Source: DASYUM01 sp036001225
Lineage (GTDB): Bacteria; Methylomirabilota; Methylomirabilia; Rokubacteriales; DASRDR01
Length of the DNA stretch: 27,098 nucleotides
Direction of reading: 5' to 3'
NCBI GenBank assembly: GCA_036001225.1
Contig: DASYUM010000328.1
Location: 1-27,098, forward strand
The position numbers and the translations under genes were made by a program. The notes under the pieces are model-generated. The model saw nothing but the letters and a program-made list of their open reading frames with translations, made no database searches and was not told where the DNA came from. Position 1 is the first letter of the stretch; each line of letters begins with the position of its first letter. This document shows positions 23,637 to 27,098 of this stretch, one piece after another.

Positions 23637-24458
23637 TCAGCCCTTCAGGCCCGAGGTCATGAAACTTTCCACGAAGCGCCGCTGGAAGATGAGGAAGATC
23701 ACCATCAGCGGCGCGGTCACGAAGGCGGTGGCGGCCATCAGCAGCGTCCAGTCGGCTCCCGACTCCTGTTGGACGAACATGCCGAGGCCGATGGTGAGCG
23801 TGCGAACGTCGGGGGTGTCGGTCACGATGAGGGGCCACAGGTAGTCATTCCAGTGGCTGACCAGGCTGATGAGGCCGAAGGCGACCAGGGTGGGACGGGT
23901 CAACGGCAGCAGCACGTGCCAGAGGAAGCGGAGGCCTCCGCACCCGTCCAGCACCGCGGCGTCCTCCAGGTCCCGAGGAACCGTGCGGAAGGCCTGGCGG
24001 AGAAGGAAGGTGCCGTAGCCGGAGGCGAAGAACGGCAGCATCATGGCCAATCGGGTGTTGAGCAGGTCGAGTGTCCGCAGGGTCAGGAAGTTGGGGACGA
24101 AGGTGGCGTGGATCGGAATCATCATCTGGAGAAGGAAGGCGCCGAAGAGGAGTTCCCGACCAGGGAAGCGGCGGCGGGCGAAGACGTAGGCGGCCAGCGT
24201 GATGGTGACGAGCTGAACGGCCAGGATGCCGCTCACCACGATCAGCGTGTTGACCAGGTAGAGGCCGAACGGTGCCCGCTGGAAGACCTCGACGTAGTTG
24301 CCGAAGTTGACCGGCCACGGCAGCCACTGGGGGGTTGGGGTGAAGACGGCGGTTCGCTCCTTGAGCGAGGTGGAGAGGAGCCAGAGGTAGGGCGTCACCG
24401 TGACGCCGGTCAGGGCGATCAGCCCGAGGTGGACCCCCAGCCGACTGCCCGTCCTCAC
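23637..24458 (-). CDS. Sugar ABC permease, MalG/UgpE type
   Basis: 273 residues, six helices. The EAA loop DLEDAAVLDGCGGLRFLWHVLLPLTRP contacts the ATPase, and NDYLWPLIV is the family's C-terminal signature. GTG at 24458 overlaps the stop of the upstream permease (GTGA), replacing any need for its own ribosome-binding site; GGAGGGG also lies just upstream. Pairs with the MalF-type permease as the membrane core of one importer. Confidence 0.93.
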   Translation of the reverse strand: MRTGSRLGVHLGLIALTGVTVTPYLWLLSTSLKERTAVFTPTPQWLPWPVNFGNYVEVFQRAPFGLYLVNTLIVVSGILAVQLVTITLAAYVFARRRFPGRELLFGAFLLQMMIPIHATFVPNFLTLRTLDLLNTRLAMMLPFFASGYGTFLLRQAFRTVPRDLEDAAVLDGCGGLRFLWHVLLPLTRPTLVAFGLISLVSHWNDYLWPLIVTDTPDVRTLTIGLGMFVQQESGADWTLLMAATAFVTAPLMVIFLIFQRRFVESFMTSGLKG

Positions 24459-25384
24459 CCCTCCACCTCGTAGTACACACGGCGCCCGACGCCGCGGAAG
24501 ACGACGCCCACCGTCACCAGGAGCCCGGCGACGAACAACGTGGTCAGCGCGGCGCCCATTCCGAGGTCCCAGAATCGGAAGGCGTGCTGCCAGATGAAAA
24601 AGATGAGGACGTTGGTCTGGTCGGCCGGTCCGCCCTGGGTCATGACGTAGACCTGGTCGAAGACTTGAAACGAGGAGATGATCGCGACCACGAAGACGAA
24701 CAGGAGGGCGGGCCCCAGCAGCGGCAGGGTCACGTGGCGAAAGCGCCGCCACGCCGAGGCGCCCTCGATGGCGGCCGCCTCGTGCAGCTCGGCCGGGATC
24801 GACTGGAGCCCGGCCAGGAAGATCAGCATGAAGTAGCCGAAGTGCTTCCAGATGGACATGATGATGATGGCCGGCAGCGCCCAGTGCCGGTCGTAGAGCC
24901 ACTCGACCCGGGGCACGCCGAGGTAACCCAGATAGTGGTTGACCAGACCGATCCCCGGGTTGAACAGCCACACCCACAGCATCGCCGCCGCCACCATGGG
25001 GACCATCGTCGGGTAGAAGAGCCCGACCCGGTAGACGGCCCGGAGCCGGCCGAGCGGCTGGTTGACCAGGAGTGCGGCCCCCAGTGCCAGCGCCATGGTG
25101 GTCGGGATCGTCCCCACCGCATAGAGCAGGTTGTTGCGCAGCACGAGCCAGAAGAGCGGATCGCCGGCGAGGGCCCGGTAGTTGTCGAGCCCCACGAAGA
25201 CAGGCTCCGGCGTCAGCACGTTCCACCGGACCGCCGACAGCCCGGTCGCCGTCGCCAGCGGAAGGTAGGTGAAGGCGGCCAGGAAGACCAGGGAGGGCAG
25301 GAGATAGAGGTAGGGGGTCCCCGCCTGCCGTCGGCGGGCGCTGACTCGGGGTGGGGTCAAGACGCGGGCCGCCGGAATGGCCAT
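24455..25384 (-). CDS. Sugar ABC permease, MalF/UgpA type
   Basis: 309 residues with six main helices: TPYLYLLPSLVFLAAFTYLPLA at the N-terminus is the usual MalF/UgpA opening, and ELHEAAAIEGASAWRRFRHVTLPLLGP is the EAA loop. FVGLDNYRAL after the first helix is also standard. ATG at 25384 lies 6 bases after the KimA-like stop, so the transporter genes are probably transcribed with it. No ATPase gene is seen in the cluster. Confidence 0.93.
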   Translation of the reverse strand: MAIPAARVLTPPRVSARRRQAGTPYLYLLPSLVFLAAFTYLPLATATGLSAVRWNVLTPEPVFVGLDNYRALAGDPLFWLVLRNNLLYAVGTIPTTMALALGAALLVNQPLGRLRAVYRVGLFYPTMVPMVAAAMLWVWLFNPGIGLVNHYLGYLGVPRVEWLYDRHWALPAIIIMSIWKHFGYFMLIFLAGLQSIPAELHEAAAIEGASAWRRFRHVTLPLLGPALLFVFVVAIISSFQVFDQVYVMTQGGPADQTNVLIFFIWQHAFRFWDLGMGAALTTLFVAGLLVTVGVVFRGVGRRVYYEVEG

Positions 25385-25390
25385 CGCGGC

Positions 25391-27098
25391 TCAGCGCTCG
25401 AGGTGGTACGGGACGTTGGTGACGATGACGCCCTTGCGGAAGAGGAGCGCCCCCTTGATGAGGAGCGCCGTCTGGTTGTGGAGGAGGTGCTGCCACCAGC
25501 GAGCGGGCACGAATTCGGGCAGGATGATGGTGATCACCTGGCTCGGGGCCATCTCCTGCAGGTGATCGAGGTATTCGAGGAAGGCGCCGACTACCGTGCG
25601 GTAGGGCGATCGCAGCACCACCAGCGGGATCCCGCTTCCGTACTTCCCCCACCGGTCCTCCAGGCGCCGGGTCAGCTCGGGATCGATCTCCACGTACACT
25701 GCCCGCGCGCTCCGCGACAGCGCCTGGGCGTAGTCGAGCGCCGGCAGCATCCCGCGGTGGACGTCGCCGACCAGCACGAGGACGGTGTGGGTCGCCGGCG
25801 GCTGGCGGGGGGGAGCGTCCTCGATGGATAGCTGGCGAGCCACCTCCGCGTAGTGACGGTGGATGGCGAGGAAGCCGAGGATCAGACACGGGATGAGCAC
25901 GATGACGATCCAGGCGCCGTGGGTGAACTTGGTGGTGGCGATGATGAGGAGGACCAGACCGGTGGCGGTCGCGCCCACCGCGTTGAGCGCGGCCCGCCGC
26001 AGCCAGCCGCCGGCCCGCTGCCGGAACCAGTAGCGGACCATGCTGGTCTGAGAGAGCGTGAAGGAGGCGAAGACGCCCACCGCGTAGAGCGGGATCAGCG
26101 CGTGGGTATTGCCGCCGAAGCCGACGAGGAGGAGCGCGCTCAGGAAGGCCAGGATGATGATGCCGTTGGAGAAGGCCAGCCGGTCGCCGCGGTTGGCGAA
26201 CTGGCGGGGGATGAAGCGATCGCGGGCCAGGAAGTAAGCGAGGCGCGGAAAATCGGCGAAGCTCGTGTTGGCGGCCAGCACCAGGATGAGCGTGGTCGTC
26301 GCCTGCACGAAGTAGTAGAAGAACGTCTCCCCGAAGGTCCGGCGGGCGATCTGCGAGGTGACCGTCTCCCCCTCGACCGGCACCACTGCGAAGACATTGG
26401 CCAGGAAGGTGATGCCGAGAAAAAGGCCGATCAGGATGACCCCCAGCCACGCCAGCACCGACCGGGCGTTCCGCGCCTCGGGCGCCCGAAACGCCGGCAC
26501 TCCATCGGACACCGCTTCGATCCCGGTGAGCGCCGCGCACCCGGAGGCGAACGCCCGGAGGGCAAGAAAGATGGTCAGGTCGGTCAGTCCCGCTGCCGGC
26601 GCCGCCGGGGCCGGCTCCGGCCCCGCTACGCCCCGCAGCCACTGGAGCGTGCCCCACCCGATCATGACGGCGTAACCGGCGATGAAGAGGTAGGTGGGAG
26701 CCGCGAAGAGGTTGCCGGACTCCCGGACCCCGCGCAGGTTTCCGACCGCGATCAGGACCACCCCCAGCACGCACAGCCAGATCCGGTAGGGGTAGAGGGC
26801 GGGCGCCGCCGAGGTGATGGCGGCGATGCCGGCCGCGATGCTGACCGCCACCGTCAGGACGTAGTCGACCAGGAGGGCGGCCCCCGCCACCAGACTCGGG
26901 TAGCGGCCGAGGTTCTCCCGGGTCACGATGTAGGCCCCGCCGCCCTGGGGATAGGCGAGGATCGTCTGCCGGTAGGAGCTGATCACGATGGCGATCAGGG
27001 CGGCGATGCCGAGCCCGATCGGTACCGAGGTGTGAAGGGCGGCGGTGCCGGCCAGCACCAGGACGAGGAGGATTTCCTCGGTGGCGTAGGCCACCGAC
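25391..27098 (-). CDS. kimA: KimA-like potassium importer (APC superfamily), N-terminus cut by window edge
   Basis: At least 568 residues; the first roughly 40 lie past base 27098 (the frame runs off as SVAYATEE, so the in-window GTG at 27094 is internal). It aligns from memory along its whole length with Bacillus KimA: SVAYATEEILLVL, SYRQTILAYPQGGGAYIV, LLVDYVLTVAVSIAAG, SGCAALTGIEAVS, LAANTSFADFPRLAYFLARD, IPLYAVGVFASFTLSQT, and the C-terminal HLLHNQTALLI...VPYHLER end. KimA is a proton-coupled high-affinity K+ importer inhibited by c-di-AMP through its UspA-like cytoplasmic domain; the matching domain here is about the last 130 residues. General annotation would be APC-family permease; potassium is inferred from similarity. 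Confidence 0.85.
   Translation of the reverse strand, partial: SVAYATEEILLVLVLAGTAALHTSVPIGLGIAALIAIVISSYRQTILAYPQGGGAYIVTRENLGRYPSLVAGAALLVDYVLTVAVSIAAGIAAITSAAPALYPYRIWLCVLGVVLIAVGNLRGVRESGNLFAAPTYLFIAGYAVMIGWGTLQWLRGVAGPEPAPAAPAAGLTDLTIFLALRAFASGCAALTGIEAVSDGVPAFRAPEARNARSVLAWLGVILIGLFLGITFLANVFAVVPVEGETVTSQIARRTFGETFFYYFVQATTTLILVLAANTSFADFPRLAYFLARDRFIPRQFANRGDRLAFSNGIIILAFLSALLLVGFGGNTHALIPLYAVGVFASFTLSQTSMVRYWFRQRAGGWLRRAALNAVGATATGLVLLIIATTKFTHGAWIVIVLIPCLILGFLAIHRHYAEVARQLSIEDAPPRQPPATHTVLVLVGDVHRGMLPALDYAQALSRSARAVYVEIDPELTRRLEDRWGKYGSGIPLVVLRSPYRTVVGAFLEYLDHLQEMAPSQVITIILPEFVPARWWQHLLHNQTALLIKGALLFRKGVIVTNVPYHLER

Noticed and set aside
22308..24473. 721-codon plus-strand open frame
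   Set aside because: Antisense to the UgpB-like protein and MalG-type permease; acidic/His-rich composition typical of shadows in GC-rich DNA.

Overview
The window reads as a chromosomal segment from a high-G+C bacterium (about two-thirds G+C or more by eye, strong G/C preference at third codon positions). Genes are tightly packed, often with 1-4 base overlaps, and many start with GTG. The mix of an mre/mrd rod-shape cluster with RNase G, archaeal-type LeuC/LeuD, a DUF1989 protein, ICL/PEP-mutase-like and ABC importer genes resembles what I know of uncultured soil lineages such as Rokubacteria/Methylomirabilota. That placement is inference; there is no rRNA or other taxonomic marker here. I see no tRNA, rRNA, CRISPR array, insertion sequence or prophage gene.

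Layout. 1-2969 (minus): a copper-efflux operon, csoR - DUF2182 membrane protein - copA (cut by the window edge), with a consensus promoter overlapped by a textbook CsoR operator. 3164-10278 (minus): cell-shape cluster mreB-mreC-mreD-mrdA(PBP2)-rodA followed by RNase G. 10477-12245 (minus): leuC-leuD, with a near-consensus promoter that would give a leaderless leuC mRNA, and a leuD with no conventional start codon. 12317-14376 (plus): an uncharacterised 349-residue protein, a small EthD-like protein and a TPR protein.

14377-14813 is the only long stretch without a recognised gene and is the oddest part of the window. On the minus strand it has a candidate promoter, a 20-base match to the complement of the 16S rRNA 3' tail acting as an extreme Shine-Dalgarno in front of a 13-codon ORF, strong hairpins, and a stem followed by T6. 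It could be an undescribed small peptide gene, a regulatory leader or a structured RNA.

14814-18750 (minus): a translationally coupled operon, AlkA-like glycosylase - DUF971-like protein with apparently swapped halves - DHA2 MFS exporter - DUF1989 protein - HNH nuclease. 18907-22307 (plus): an ICL/PEP-mutase paralogue that has lost its catalytic segment, then a periplasmic binding protein and a fused two-domain permease of the iron/spermidine ABC class. 22341-27098 (minus): a KimA-like potassium importer (cut by the window edge) followed by two MalF/MalG-type permeases and, last, a UgpB-type sugar-binding protein. Neither ABC importer has an ATPase gene in the window, so each must use an ATPase encoded elsewhere.
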